A stretch of 64,000 nucleotides of DNA from Ferruginibacter sp. (GTDB lineage Bacteria; Bacteroidota; Bacteroidia; Chitinophagales; Chitinophagaceae): contig JAHBTP010000001.1 of assembly GCA_019638485.1 (NCBI GenBank), positions 1,426,001-1,490,000 of the forward strand. Direction: 5' to 3'. Position 1 is the stretch's first letter, and each line of letters opens with the position of its first letter. The position numbers and the translations under genes are program-made. Under the pieces are notes generated by a model. It saw only the letters and a list, made by a program, of their open reading frames with translations. It was not told the origin of the DNA and made no database searches. Below are positions 1 through 8,761 of the stretch, one piece after another.

Positions 1-494
1 TCATCAAAGTTGACATTTGGAAATTCATCAATGCCGGAATGTGTAAGAAAACATTTTATACCAAGTACACCGGCATTAATTAAACCATTCAATTCATTAA
101 TATTATCCGGAACTAGCCCGCCATAGAAGCCCACATTTACGTGAAGTTTAGATTTAGCAGCTTCCAATTTTTGTTCAAAAGCAATTTTATTAATGGTAAC
201 AGGAGATGAATTTAAAGGCATATCTACTATTGTAGTGATGCCACCTGCTGCTGCTGCCTTAGTAGCCGAATCAAATCCCTCCCAATGAGTACGTCCCGGT
301 TCATTAATATGCGTATGTGCATCAATTCCACCGGGCATAATAACAGCATCGCCATAATCACAACATGCAGGAAGCATGCTGTTTACCACATCAATAATTT
401 TATTTTTTTGTAAAACGAGTGTTGCGGGTTGCAATTGGCCTTCAATCCAGCAACGTCTGCTAAAAATAAATTTAGGTTTAGGATTTATTGCCAT
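1..494 (-). CDS. allB: Allantoinase / dihydroorotase-like amidohydrolase, N-terminal part
   Basis: The first 164 codons of a cyclic amidohydrolase run off the left edge. Allantoinase opens the hydantoin ring of allantoin to give allantoate. The metal-binding HxH motif is visible as DAHTHINEPG, followed by GRTHWEGF and AAAAGGITTIVDMPLNSSP, which fit the allantoinase/dihydroorotase family; the wording around the motif favours allantoinase. The ATG at 494 lies inside the end of xdhB (17-base overlap), so the genes are probably co-transcribed and translationally coupled. Position directly behind xanthine dehydrogenase supports purine breakdown rather than pyrimidine synthesis. The C-terminal half, including the remaining metal ligands, is outside the window. 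Confidence 0.8.
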   Translation of the reverse strand, partial: MAINPKPKFIFSRRCWIEGQLQPATLVLQKNKIIDVVNSMLPACCDYGDAVIMPGGIDAHTHINEPGRTHWEGFDSATKAAAAGGITTIVDMPLNSSPVTINKIAFEQKLEAAKSKLHVNVGFYGGLVPDNINELNGLINAGVLGIKCFLTHSGIDEFPNVNFD

Positions 495-2730
495 ACAAAC
501 CCATTAATGTTTTTTCAGGTGTCATTGGAGCAGAAAAGCCAATATTACTATTAGGATTAAAAGCTTTAATGGCATTTCGAAGTGCAAAGAAGGCACCAAT
601 TCCATACATCAACGGAGGTTCTCCAACTGCTTTTGAATGAAAAATGGCAAGGTTTTCTTTATCTGATTCTCTAAATTCTATATTCAATAATTTAGGAGCA
701 GAATAGATATCTGGCACCTTATATGTTGACAAGGCATTGCTTCTAAGTTTTCCATTTTTATCATATACAATTTCTTCCATAGTCATCCATCCAATCCCTT
801 GTACTACCCCACCCTCCATCTGCCCCATATCCACAATTCTGTTCATAGACTTTCCCACATCATGTACAATTTCAACAGCATCAATTTCATAAGTACCTCT
901 TATACAATCAACCGTTACTTCAGTTAAGGCAGTACCATATACATGATACGCAAAAGGATGTCCTTTTTCAATTTTCCCATCAAAGTAAATTTGGGGTGTA
1001 GCATAATGTGCATGTTCACTTAGGCTAATTCTGGCCAGATATGCTTTTCCTATTAAGGCTTCCCAAGTAATTCCGGTATCCTTATCATTATGCCATACTT
1101 TTTCATGATGAATGGCAACTCCTTCAATTTTAGCGTCCAACGAGAAAGCAGCAAATTCACGCAATCTGTTCATTATAGCCATGCAAGCCATTTCAGTTGC
1201 CTTTCCGTTGAGGTCGGCAGTAGTGCTGGCTGCTGAGGGGGATGTATTTGTAATACGATAAGTATTGGTGGTTCCGATAGTAATTCGCTCAGGTTGGATG
1301 GAGAATATTTTTTCAGCCACTTGAAATATTTTGGTATTCACACCCTGTCCCATTTCAATGGCTCCTGTGCTTACATGAACACTTCCGTCTAAATAAACAT
1401 GCACTAAGGCCCTTGCCTGATTGAGCGGAATTTTAGTAAATGAAATACCGAAGCAAATCGGCATCATAGACAACCCTTTTTTATATAAACTATGCTGTGC
1501 ATTAAAATCGCTTATTCGGTTACGCGTTACAGTTAGCTTTTCCTTTGCTACTGCATCCCAACATTCATGTGCCTCGCTCACAGCCTTTTGCCCGTAAGGA
1601 AATTCATCACCCGTATTAAGCAAATTTCTTTTTTGAATTTCAGCAGCTTCTATATCTAACGATTCTGCTGCCTTTGCAATAGCACATTCAATAACAAACA
1701 TTCCCTGTGGCCCTCCAAATCCGCGAAATGCCGTGTTGGGTAAAAGATTTGTACGGCATGATTTGGCAGTAACTTTTACATTTGGAATATAATAGCTGTT
1801 AGTAGCATGAAACAACGTACGTTCGAGCACAGCCGGTGAAAGATCTGCAGCGGCACCTGCATTTTGATGAAAGGTGGCAGCATAGGCTAAAATTTTCAAG
1901 TCTTTGGAAAGTCCGATTTTATAATCCGTACTATAGGGGTGTCTTTTACCGGTCATCCTAATATCTTCCATTCTATCCAACGAGTATTTAACCGGTTTTC
2001 CGGTAAGGTAGGCGCCCAATGCACAGAAGATAGCCCAAGCGGTAGCTTGATCTTCCTTTCCGCCAAATCCGCCTCCGAGCCGTGTAACATCAATCTCCAG
2101 TTTATGCATTGGTACACCCAATACATCAGCCATGTGTGTTTGTACTGCAGTTGGCCCTTGTGTAGAAGAATAAACTCTAAATTTTTTATTTTCTAACGGT
2201 ATAGCGTATGCGCCTTGTGTTTCGATATAGAGGTGTTCTTGCCCATTATTCTCGGCAATACCTTCAATAACATATTCACATGTCTCAAATGCCTTTTCAA
2301 CATCGCCAAGTGAAAATGTTCGGGGAGGCAGGATCAATTGATTTTTTTCCGCCGCCACTCTCGGATCGGTTATCACTTCAAGCAATTGTCCTTCAAACTT
2401 TATCAATTTCACTGCTTTTTTTGCAATTGCAGCAGATGTAGCAACTACCATAGCCACAGGCATTCCTTCAAAATGAACTTCGTCTTCGGCTAACAATAAT
2501 TCATCAGGAATAGCTCCTCCAATTTGATTTTTTCCCGGAATGTCTTTTGAGGTAATAACTTTAACTACTCCATCGAGCTTTTCTGCCAAAGAGGTATCTA
2601 ATTTTAAAATTTGGGCATGCGCCATTGGTGATCCCAAAACAGCAGCATAAAGCGTACCTGCTAATTCCGGAATATCATCCAAATAAATAGATTCACCCCG
2701 GACGTGTGTATATGTATCAATATTTTGCAT
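478..2730 (-). CDS. xdhB: Xanthine dehydrogenase, molybdopterin-binding subunit
   Basis: This 750-residue protein is the large catalytic subunit that hydroxylates hypoxanthine and xanthine at the molybdenum cofactor. Visible family motifs are LGGGFGGKEDQ (about residue 220), FRGFGGPQGMF (about 335), EMGQGVNTK (about 455), GVVQGIGWMTMEE (about 635) and, near the C terminus, AVGEPPLMYG, which carries the catalytic glutamate. Length and motif order match bacterial XdhB, which lacks the FeS and FAD domains; these are on the preceding gene. It starts 2 bases after xdhA and overlaps allB, forming an xdhA-xdhB-allB purine degradation operon. No xdhC-type cofactor insertion gene is seen in the window. 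An aldehyde oxidase-like substrate is possible, but the neighbouring allantoinase favours xanthine. Confidence 0.9.
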   Translation of the reverse strand: MQNIDTYTHVRGESIYLDDIPELAGTLYAAVLGSPMAHAQILKLDTSLAEKLDGVVKVITSKDIPGKNQIGGAIPDELLLAEDEVHFEGMPVAMVVATSAAIAKKAVKLIKFEGQLLEVITDPRVAAEKNQLILPPRTFSLGDVEKAFETCEYVIEGIAENNGQEHLYIETQGAYAIPLENKKFRVYSSTQGPTAVQTHMADVLGVPMHKLEIDVTRLGGGFGGKEDQATAWAIFCALGAYLTGKPVKYSLDRMEDIRMTGKRHPYSTDYKIGLSKDLKILAYAATFHQNAGAAADLSPAVLERTLFHATNSYYIPNVKVTAKSCRTNLLPNTAFRGFGGPQGMFVIECAIAKAAESLDIEAAEIQKRNLLNTGDEFPYGQKAVSEAHECWDAVAKEKLTVTRNRISDFNAQHSLYKKGLSMMPICFGISFTKIPLNQARALVHVYLDGSVHVSTGAIEMGQGVNTKIFQVAEKIFSIQPERITIGTTNTYRITNTSPSAASTTADLNGKATEMACMAIMNRLREFAAFSLDAKIEGVAIHHEKVWHNDKDTGITWEALIGKAYLARISLSEHAHYATPQIYFDGKIEKGHPFAYHVYGTALTEVTVDCIRGTYEIDAVEIVHDVGKSMNRIVDMGQMEGGVVQGIGWMTMEEIVYDKNGKLRSNALSTYKVPDIYSAPKLLNIEFRESDKENLAIFHSKAVGEPPLMYGIGAFFALRNAIKAFNPNSNIGFSAPMTPEKTLMGLYGNKS

Positions 2731-2732
2731 GC

Positions 2733-4130
2733 TTAACTTAAAATTTGCGCTAATGGTAAATTGGGAAACATTTTTACAAAATGTGCTTTAATTAATTGGC
2801 CTAACAACAATGTCTTGTATTCTGCAGTGCCCCTTGCATCGCTAATTGGGCTAATTTCTTGCTGTGCGTGAGCGATTGTCTCTTTTACTAATTGAGCTGA
2901 AATCTTTTTCCCTTCAAGCCATGCAGATGTCTTTTTAAGATACAGTGGAATGGGTGCAACACCTCCGGCTGAAAGCTGTGCTGAGGTGATATCCTGATCT
3001 TTTAATGTAAGCAACATTGCAGAATTAACAGATGCGATGTCTAAGTGCGTTCGTTTACTCACCTTTTCAAAATTAAAAAGAGAATGTGCTGAAGGAATTT
3101 TAAAAATAATTTTCTCAATAATTTCATCCGTTCTTTTTCCTAAAACTTTATAATCTACAAAAAAATCTTTGAGTGCCATCTCTCTTCTTTTGCCATCCTC
3201 TATAAGTACTAAACGAGTATTTAATGATAAAAAGAAAACTGACAGATCACCAATGGGACTGGCATTAGTAAAATTTCCGGCTATAGTAGCCATGTTTCGT
3301 ATTGGTGTGCTGGACACAAGCCTTAAATAATAATCATAACCGGGAAAGGCTTGTTGAAATAATTGGCTATTATATAAATTTGACACGGTAACTGCTCCGC
3401 CTATACGCAATTCATCATCATTTTGTTCAATACCTTTCAAATTTTCATCTTCATATAACAATTCAATCTCTTCTTCGCTTATAGTGTCATGCATTTGAAC
3501 ATAAATATCTGTACCCCCACCAACCCGTTTTGCTTTTCCCGCTGCGGATAATCGCTGATTATTCCATGACGATAAAATAGAAGGCACATCTGCCAAATAA
3601 GCAGGCACAAGCTTTTGCTCAATAGCATATTGAACCGGTGTCTTTGATTTGCGGTTATTAATAATCGTCACAATTCGTTGTGCAGCACGTTCAATGCTTT
3701 TATACCCTGTACACCGACATATATTTCCATTCATTGCATCAATAGCTGCTTGTTGCCCTGTTTGCTCAGTTAAACAAAAACAGGTAAGTGATATAATAAA
3801 TCCCGGTGTACAAAATCCACATTGAGTTGCACCTTCCTTTGCAAATGCATCCTGCACTCCTGTAAGTTCAGACATATTAATTCCTTCAATAGTTATAATA
3901 TGCTTCCCATGTGCATTTCCCAATGGCATTAGGCAGCTGGTAACTGCATGATAGCTTACAATATTATTCTTACATTCTCCTACCATTACTGTACATGCAC
4001 CGCAATCTCCTTCTCTACATCCAATCTTAGTACCCATTAATCTTTGGTTATAACGTATAAAATCAAGTAAGGTGGTGGAGGCTGGTAATGGTGTATTTAT
4101 TTCCTGATTGTTTAAAAGAAATCGAATCAA
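2733..4130 (-). CDS. xdhA: Xanthine dehydrogenase, 2Fe-2S / FAD subunit
   Basis: This 465-residue subunit moves electrons from the molybdenum site through two 2Fe-2S clusters to FAD. The N-terminal plant-ferredoxin-type cluster has C38, C43, C46 and C66 (motif CREGDCGAC). The second cluster domain shows QCGFCTPGF and NICRCTGY before residue 145. The remainder is the FAD-binding domain, with VGGGTD and the stretch STPIRNMATIAGNF, followed by the CO-dehydrogenase flavoprotein C-terminal domain. This fused FeS plus FAD layout is that of bacterial XdhA. It is the first gene of the xdhA-xdhB-allB unit and is divergent from the membrane protein at 4.2 kb. The roughly 60-base divergent gap holds no promoter match I would defend. 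Confidence 0.9.
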   Translation of the reverse strand: MIRFLLNNQEINTPLPASTTLLDFIRYNQRLMGTKIGCREGDCGACTVMVGECKNNIVSYHAVTSCLMPLGNAHGKHIITIEGINMSELTGVQDAFAKEGATQCGFCTPGFIISLTCFCLTEQTGQQAAIDAMNGNICRCTGYKSIERAAQRIVTIINNRKSKTPVQYAIEQKLVPAYLADVPSILSSWNNQRLSAAGKAKRVGGGTDIYVQMHDTISEEEIELLYEDENLKGIEQNDDELRIGGAVTVSNLYNSQLFQQAFPGYDYYLRLVSSTPIRNMATIAGNFTNASPIGDLSVFFLSLNTRLVLIEDGKRREMALKDFFVDYKVLGKRTDEIIEKIIFKIPSAHSLFNFEKVSKRTHLDIASVNSAMLLTLKDQDITSAQLSAGGVAPIPLYLKKTSAWLEGKKISAQLVKETIAHAQQEISPISDARGTAEYKTLLLGQLIKAHFVKMFPNLPLAQILS

Positions 4131-4166
4131 AGTTTTCTGTTTTGCTTAAAGTTAAGAAATTGCAGT

Positions 4167-5159
4167 GTGACATCATACCTCTCTAAAAAAAATATGTTGT
4201 ATTACCGGTTGATTGCTTTATGGGTTATATGTGAGGCTTTTGCTGGAGGAATAATGCATGCTTTTAAAATTCCGTTTACCGGAATGTTGGTAAGCTCTTT
4301 AGCTGTACTGTGTATTACTTGCCTTGGTTTTCGTTTTTCGGGAAAAGGAAAAATATTAAAGGCTGCATTACTCGTATGTGCTTTTAAATTTGCACTAAGT
4401 CCGCATAGCCCTCCAACAGCTTATATTGCCGTTTTATTCCAGGCAGCAGCCGGAAGTTTATTATTTTCCTTGCAACGATTTAAAACTACTGCGGCTATTT
4501 TATTAGGAATGGTTGCACTTACAGAATCTGCACTTCAGCGCTTGCTGGTTTTATGGGTGCTTTACGGAAAGAGTTTTTGGAATGCCGTTGATCAATATGT
4601 AGAAAAATTATCCGGCAATAATTCAAATGGTTCAGCTACTTTAACATTAGCCGGGATTTATATAGGTCTGCATTTTATCGTAGGGATTCTTGTGGGTGCT
4701 TTCAGTGCCTCCTTAGCAAAAAGAAATTTTATGCTCGAAGCTAAATATATAATCGCATGGGAGGATACAACATTACCTCAGAGGAAAAAGAAGCGAAAAA
4801 AAACAAAATGGATATTTATTATTGTTTGGTTACTTCTGCTGGCTATTATAATTTTTGGATATGCCAACCCGGATAAAGCTATGATAAGTGGAGGTTCAGC
4901 ATTGATGATTTTTTTTAGAGCTATTTTAATAATTACAGCATGGTATTTTTTTATTTCTCCGCAAGTTAAACGATGGCTTTCAAAAAGGTGGGAGCATACT
5001 CGTTCAACACAAGCAGAAGCATACCACCAGGTAACTGAACTCATTCCTTCTACCTTCAACTTAATCAAAAAGAGTATTCATTTATCCGCATCAAAGAAAG
5101 GATTAGCTCGGATAAAGCTTTTTATATATATCGTTTTGGGAAATATTTTTTTGGAATAG
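4167..5159 (+). CDS. Unknown polytopic membrane protein
   Basis: I do not recognise this 330-residue protein. The longest frame begins with GTG at 4167, but the ATG at 4194 immediately precedes a hydrophobic segment (LYYRLIALWVICEAFAGG) and is the likelier start. Hydrophobic stretches suggest about five segments in the N-terminal 190 residues and two to three more near residues 215-265. A very basic linker (RKKKRKKTKW) sits just before the sixth segment and should be cytoplasmic. The C-terminal tail is short, charged and amphipathic. The gene is divergent from the xanthine dehydrogenase operon and convergent with the LOG gene (3-base gap). Position hints at, but does not show, a link to purine or cofactor transport. 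Confidence 0.65.
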   Translation: MTSYLSKKNMLYYRLIALWVICEAFAGGIMHAFKIPFTGMLVSSLAVLCITCLGFRFSGKGKILKAALLVCAFKFALSPHSPPTAYIAVLFQAAAGSLLFSLQRFKTTAAILLGMVALTESALQRLLVLWVLYGKSFWNAVDQYVEKLSGNNSNGSATLTLAGIYIGLHFIVGILVGAFSASLAKRNFMLEAKYIIAWEDTTLPQRKKKRKKTKWIFIIVWLLLLAIIIFGYANPDKAMISGGSALMIFFRAILIITAWYFFISPQVKRWLSKRWEHTRSTQAEAYHQVTELIPSTFNLIKKSIHLSASKKGLARIKLFIYIVLGNIFLE

Positions 5160-5162
5160 AAA

Positions 5163-5879
5163 TTATTTTTTCTCGAATAGCCACCATTTTCTTGGAGGAG
5201 TTTCTGTTTTTAGTCCAAATTGATCAATAGCGTGCTTCCGAATAAATTCCACTGCTTCTGCTATAGAGTCGGTAAACAGGCATAATTTTAAATCTTCCGC
5301 AGAAATAGTTCCTTCTTCCTTCATTACTTCAAGATGTTGAATAAGTTCACGATGGAATCCGGTATCTAAAATAATAATTGGAAATTTTTCAATCTTTTTT
5401 GTTTGAACCAAGGTAAGGGCCTCAAAGAATTCATCCATTGTTCCAAAACCGCCCGGAAGCGAAACAAAGGCATACGAATATTTTATCAATAATGTTTTTC
5501 GCACAAGGAAGTAACGAATGGTAGTATGTTTGTCTAAATAAGGATTATAATGTTGTTCATGTGGCAGCATAATATTACATCCAACACTCCTTCCTCCCAC
5601 CTCCCTTGCTCCACGATTAGCGGCCTCCATAATACCCGGCCCACCACCTGTCATAATTGTAAATCCCAATTTTGCAATTTCTCCGGCTACCAATCGTGCC
5701 TGGTTATAATAAGGATGATTTTCGGGGAATCGTGCAGAACCAAAAATGGTAACACAGGGCCCTGCAAAATGAAGCGCTCTAAAGCCTCTAATAAAATCTT
5801 TTACCACCCTAAAAGTAAACATAACTTCCGCCCACCTGCTTTGGGGCCCTTCCAGAAACTTTATTTCACTTTTATCCAT
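5163..5879 (-). CDS. LOG-family protein (Rossmann-fold nucleotide hydrolase)
   Basis: The protein belongs to the LOG / TIGR00730 family. Characterised members cleave nucleoside 5'-monophosphates to free base and ribose 5-phosphate, including cytokinin precursors. The diagnostic motif PGGFGTMDEFFE and the glycine-rich GGGPGIMEAANRGA are both present, as is the N-terminal strand TIFGSARFPE. I start it at the ATG at 5879 (MDKSEIKFLEG), giving 238 residues; an upstream ATG in frame at 5912 would add 11 residues of no obvious function. It ends 3 bases from the convergent membrane protein. Substrate cannot be read from the sequence; in bacteria it may act in nucleotide salvage or housekeeping. Confidence 0.85.
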   Translation of the reverse strand: MDKSEIKFLEGPQSRWAEVMFTFRVVKDFIRGFRALHFAGPCVTIFGSARFPENHPYYNQARLVAGEIAKLGFTIMTGGGPGIMEAANRGAREVGGRSVGCNIMLPHEQHYNPYLDKHTTIRYFLVRKTLLIKYSYAFVSLPGGFGTMDEFFEALTLVQTKKIEKFPIIILDTGFHRELIQHLEVMKEEGTISAEDLKLCLFTDSIAEAVEFIRKHAIDQFGLKTETPPRKWWLFEKK

Positions 5880-5928
5880 TATTCCTTTTTTTAGTAAAGT
5901 TAACCTCTCCAACCAAAGCTTAATTTAA

Positions 5929-5960
5929 TTTTGAACACATATTTACAGCCTGTATATTTG
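5929..5960 (+). promoter_or_regulatory. Bacteroidetes-type promoter of tRNA-Ala
   Basis: A -33 element TTTTG (5929-5933) and a -7 element TATATTTG (5953-5960) are separated by 19 bases, a full match to the TTTG / TAnnTTTG pattern of the Bacteroidetes primary sigma factor. The mature tRNA starts 13 bases after the -7 box. Confidence 0.8.
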
Positions 5961-5973
5961 CAATTCTCTAATT

Positions 5974-6047
<74 letters not shown>

Positions 6048-6061
6048 CTTCATCCTCTGCT

Positions 6062-7174
6062 TTACGCAGGGGACTTTTTTTCTCCCTGTTTAAATAATCT
6101 CACCAAATCGTTTACCATTTTGGAAAAATCAATGTTCTCTTTCAATGGAGGAATATTTGTTTCAAGCTGTTTAGCCTTTACTAAGCTATCTAATAGTGAA
6201 AAATTATCCTGCTCCGCACATATTGCCATTTGCTTCTTTCCAAGCAAGCTGCCTAAATACTCCTGCTCTGTTTGTCCTGGTGTAGGGATACAAATCGTTT
6301 TTTTTCCGGCAAGTAAAAAATCCATCACACTGCTGTATCCGCTTCGACAAATAATAAATTCTGCCTTGCTAAATTCATCATTCAATTCATTTCCCGACAG
6401 GTAATTATAATATTTAATCCCGGGCCATTTCTCTATCTCTGTGCCACCCTGTGGTAGCCCCCGCACCACAGTTACGCTACCTGAATAACTACTGAGTTGA
6501 TTATTGATAATGGATTCAAGCATACTTCGCTGTGGTTCCGGGCCAGACAATAATACTAATATTGCGTCATCTTGTTGTATTCCTTCTGTTATTTTTACTC
6601 TCGACTGCAACCCAATGTACCTAATCGGTATTTCAGGTTTCTTAAATGGATGTGAGAGCTCTCCGGCAATGTTATTTTTTCCGGGTAAGTCAGGAATCCA
6701 ACACTCAGTAAAACGATTAATCTTTCTATAATTTATGGTTTGCATTATATTATCAAAAAAGTTTCCCAATCCTGTCTTAATTCTTAATTGGTGAGTAATA
6801 AAAACAGAGGGCACCCCGGAATGAAACAGACCAAATCTATTATCCGAAATAATCACATCAACTGCGTGTGTTAACAGAATCTCATTTATTCGTTTTTTTT
6901 CAAGCTTAATTAACCGATTAAACTTTGGCCATTGACAAAGGGCCACAAAGCGAAACATCCATCTTTTTCTACTGTACCTAATTTTCATTTCAGGCATTTC
7001 AATATGTTCCAATTGAGGGAATAATGATTTCAATAATAAAGCAGAAGGACCTGAAGCCATAATAATTATATTATGGCCGGCATTAATCAGATGATTAATA
7101 ATAGGTACACACCGTGTAGCGTGCCCTAAACCCCAATCTAAAGGAGAAATCAATATCGTGTGAGCATCATTCAA
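6062..7174 (-). CDS. Glycosyltransferase of the MurG/GT28-like group
   Basis: The 370-residue protein has a two-domain GT-B layout. The N-terminal domain begins with ISPLDWGLGHATRC, the glycine-rich acceptor-side loop of UDP-sugar transferases. The C-terminal domain contains ICRSGYSSVMDFLLAGKK (about residue 300) followed by PTPGQTEQEYLG, the usual nucleotide-sugar site of the MurG/UGT fold. No export signal is seen, so it should act at the cytoplasmic side on a lipid or polymer acceptor. The only possible start in this frame is TTG at 7174, as a stop lies five codons upstream. It stands alone between tRNA-Ala and the terminator of gltA. Donor and acceptor are not identifiable; MurG itself is unlikely given the sequence and the absence of mur neighbours. 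Confidence 0.75.
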   Translation of the reverse strand: MNDAHTILISPLDWGLGHATRCVPIINHLINAGHNIIIMASGPSALLLKSLFPQLEHIEMPEMKIRYSRKRWMFRFVALCQWPKFNRLIKLEKKRINEILLTHAVDVIISDNRFGLFHSGVPSVFITHQLRIKTGLGNFFDNIMQTINYRKINRFTECWIPDLPGKNNIAGELSHPFKKPEIPIRYIGLQSRVKITEGIQQDDAILVLLSGPEPQRSMLESIINNQLSSYSGSVTVVRGLPQGGTEIEKWPGIKYYNYLSGNELNDEFSKAEFIICRSGYSSVMDFLLAGKKTICIPTPGQTEQEYLGSLLGKKQMAICAEQDNFSLLDSLVKAKQLETNIPPLKENIDFSKMVNDLVRLFKQGEKKSPA

Positions 7175-7260
7175 TAGAAATATTATTTACAAATTCAGTG
7201 CTAATGGATCAAATATAATATAAGAAATAAAGCGCGGTTGTTGGGAAAATAAATTTAAGC

Positions 7261-7293
7261 AATAAAAAAGCGCTGATAACATACCAGCGCTTT
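7261..7293 (-). terminator. Rho-independent terminator of gltA
   Basis: A perfect 9-bp stem (7267-7275 with 7285-7293, core GCGCTG/CAGCGC) with a 9-base loop is followed on the minus strand by six T residues. It lies 23 bases beyond the gltA stop. Confidence 0.88.
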
Positions 7294-7315
7294 CAGATTT
7301 AAATAATTAAATATT

Positions 7316-8641
7316 TTATTCATCATCATCTTCAGCCTCGCCTGTCACTCTTTTCAGCAATGCTTTAGTAGTTACTGATTTGGGGCGCTCAATAGGCAAT
7401 CCTAGCGCTCTATCCCAAACAAGACTTGCCAATACACCCAGGGAGCGTGCTACTCCAAATAAAACAGTGTAGAACTCATATTCCACCATTCCATAATGAA
7501 CTAAAAGCGCTCCACTATGTGCATCCACATTAGGCCAGGGGTTTTTAATTTTTGCTATGTTAGATAAGATTTCAGGAACGGTATGGTACACATTCCAAAC
7601 AGTATTTACCAGCGGGTCATCAGGCATGTGTTTCTTACCAAACTCCATTTGTGCGGTAAATCGTGGGTCGGTTTTACGCAATACGGCATGTCCATAACCA
7701 GGCACCACTTTACCTTCACTAAGTGTTTGTTTTACATACTCGGTTATTTGTTCCTTGGTTGGTGTTTCACTACCTATTCTTTCCCGGAGTTCAAAAATCC
7801 ATTTAATTACTTCCTGATTAGCGAGGCCATGCAATGGGCCTGCCAGTCCATTCATACCTGCCGCAAAACTCAGGTAGGGATCACTAAGTGCTGAGCCTAC
7901 CAAGTGAGTGGCGTGTGCGCTTACATTCCCTCCTTCATGATCTGAGTGAATCGTCATATATAAGCGCATCAATTCTTTAAATCCTTCATCCTCGTATCCC
8001 ATCATGTGGGCAAAGTTTCCTGCCCAATCCAACAATCCATTTGGCTGAATATGATCGCCTCCTTTATACTTACGGCGATAGATATACGCTGCAATACGAG
8101 GTAATCTTGCAATTAAATCCATAGCATCATCAAATGCAGCATTCCAATAATCTTTTTTATTCATTCCCTTTGCATACAGTTTAGCAAATTGACTTTGTGT
8201 TTGCAAACTCATTATCGCTATAACAAATTGCGTCATGGGATGTGCAGTAATTGGAAGTGCTTCAATTGTATCAAAAACATAATTGGGCACATGGCTGCGT
8301 CGTTGCCATACACTGGTAAGATGTGTTACATCTTCTTCGGTAGGAAGCTCTCCTACCAACATCAAATAAAACAAACCTTCAGGTAATGGTTCATTCCCTC
8401 CCGGAGCTTTAGGAAGCTTTTGTTGTAATTCGGGAATTGAATACCCCCGAAAACGGATTCCCTCTTGTGGATCCAACAAAGAAGTTTCAGTAACTAACCC
8501 GATCATGCCACGCATACCCTGATACACTTGGGATAACTTTATTTCGCCAATTTTTTTATCACCATGTTCACTTATTAGTTCTTTTATTTCGGCAGTAACT
8601 TCATCTGCTTTCTGTTTAAACCTGTCTTTAATTACACCCAT
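7316..8641 (-). CDS. gltA: Citrate synthase, eukaryotic (mitochondrial) type
   Basis: Citrate synthase condenses oxaloacetate with acetyl-CoA at the entry of the TCA cycle. The 441-residue protein resembles the mitochondrial form far more than the usual hexameric bacterial GltA. It has HSDHEGGNVSAH (about 232-243), LSFAAGMNGLAGPLHGLAN with catalytic H271, PGYGHAVLRKTDPRF with catalytic H318, and NVDAHSG with catalytic D373; spacing matches pig enzyme H274, H320 and D375 within three residues. The N-terminal helix region is also of the long eukaryotic sort, and the C terminus is acidic (EAEDDDE). It is a single gene with its own terminator, 120 bases downstream of the LptF/G gene. An ancient transfer is possible; NCBI-style annotation recognises this form in several Bacteroidota. 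Confidence 0.92.
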   Translation of the reverse strand: MGVIKDRFKQKADEVTAEIKELISEHGDKKIGEIKLSQVYQGMRGMIGLVTETSLLDPQEGIRFRGYSIPELQQKLPKAPGGNEPLPEGLFYLMLVGELPTEEDVTHLTSVWQRRSHVPNYVFDTIEALPITAHPMTQFVIAIMSLQTQSQFAKLYAKGMNKKDYWNAAFDDAMDLIARLPRIAAYIYRRKYKGGDHIQPNGLLDWAGNFAHMMGYEDEGFKELMRLYMTIHSDHEGGNVSAHATHLVGSALSDPYLSFAAGMNGLAGPLHGLANQEVIKWIFELRERIGSETPTKEQITEYVKQTLSEGKVVPGYGHAVLRKTDPRFTAQMEFGKKHMPDDPLVNTVWNVYHTVPEILSNIAKIKNPWPNVDAHSGALLVHYGMVEYEFYTVLFGVARSLGVLASLVWDRALGLPIERPKSVTTKALLKRVTGEAEDDDE

Positions 8642-8761
8642 TTTATTTATCTTTTTATGTTGAAATTTACATAGAGTAACTCTAGTAATTATGAATAATC
8701 ACGATAGTGGTAAAATTACAACCACACAATGGCATGAACAAAAGTTTCACACTATAATTCA

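Noticed and set aside
4778..5068. Minus-strand frame within the unknown membrane protein gene
   Set aside because: It is a shadow of the plus-strand gene, with composition explained by antisense of Lys-rich and hydrophobic codons.
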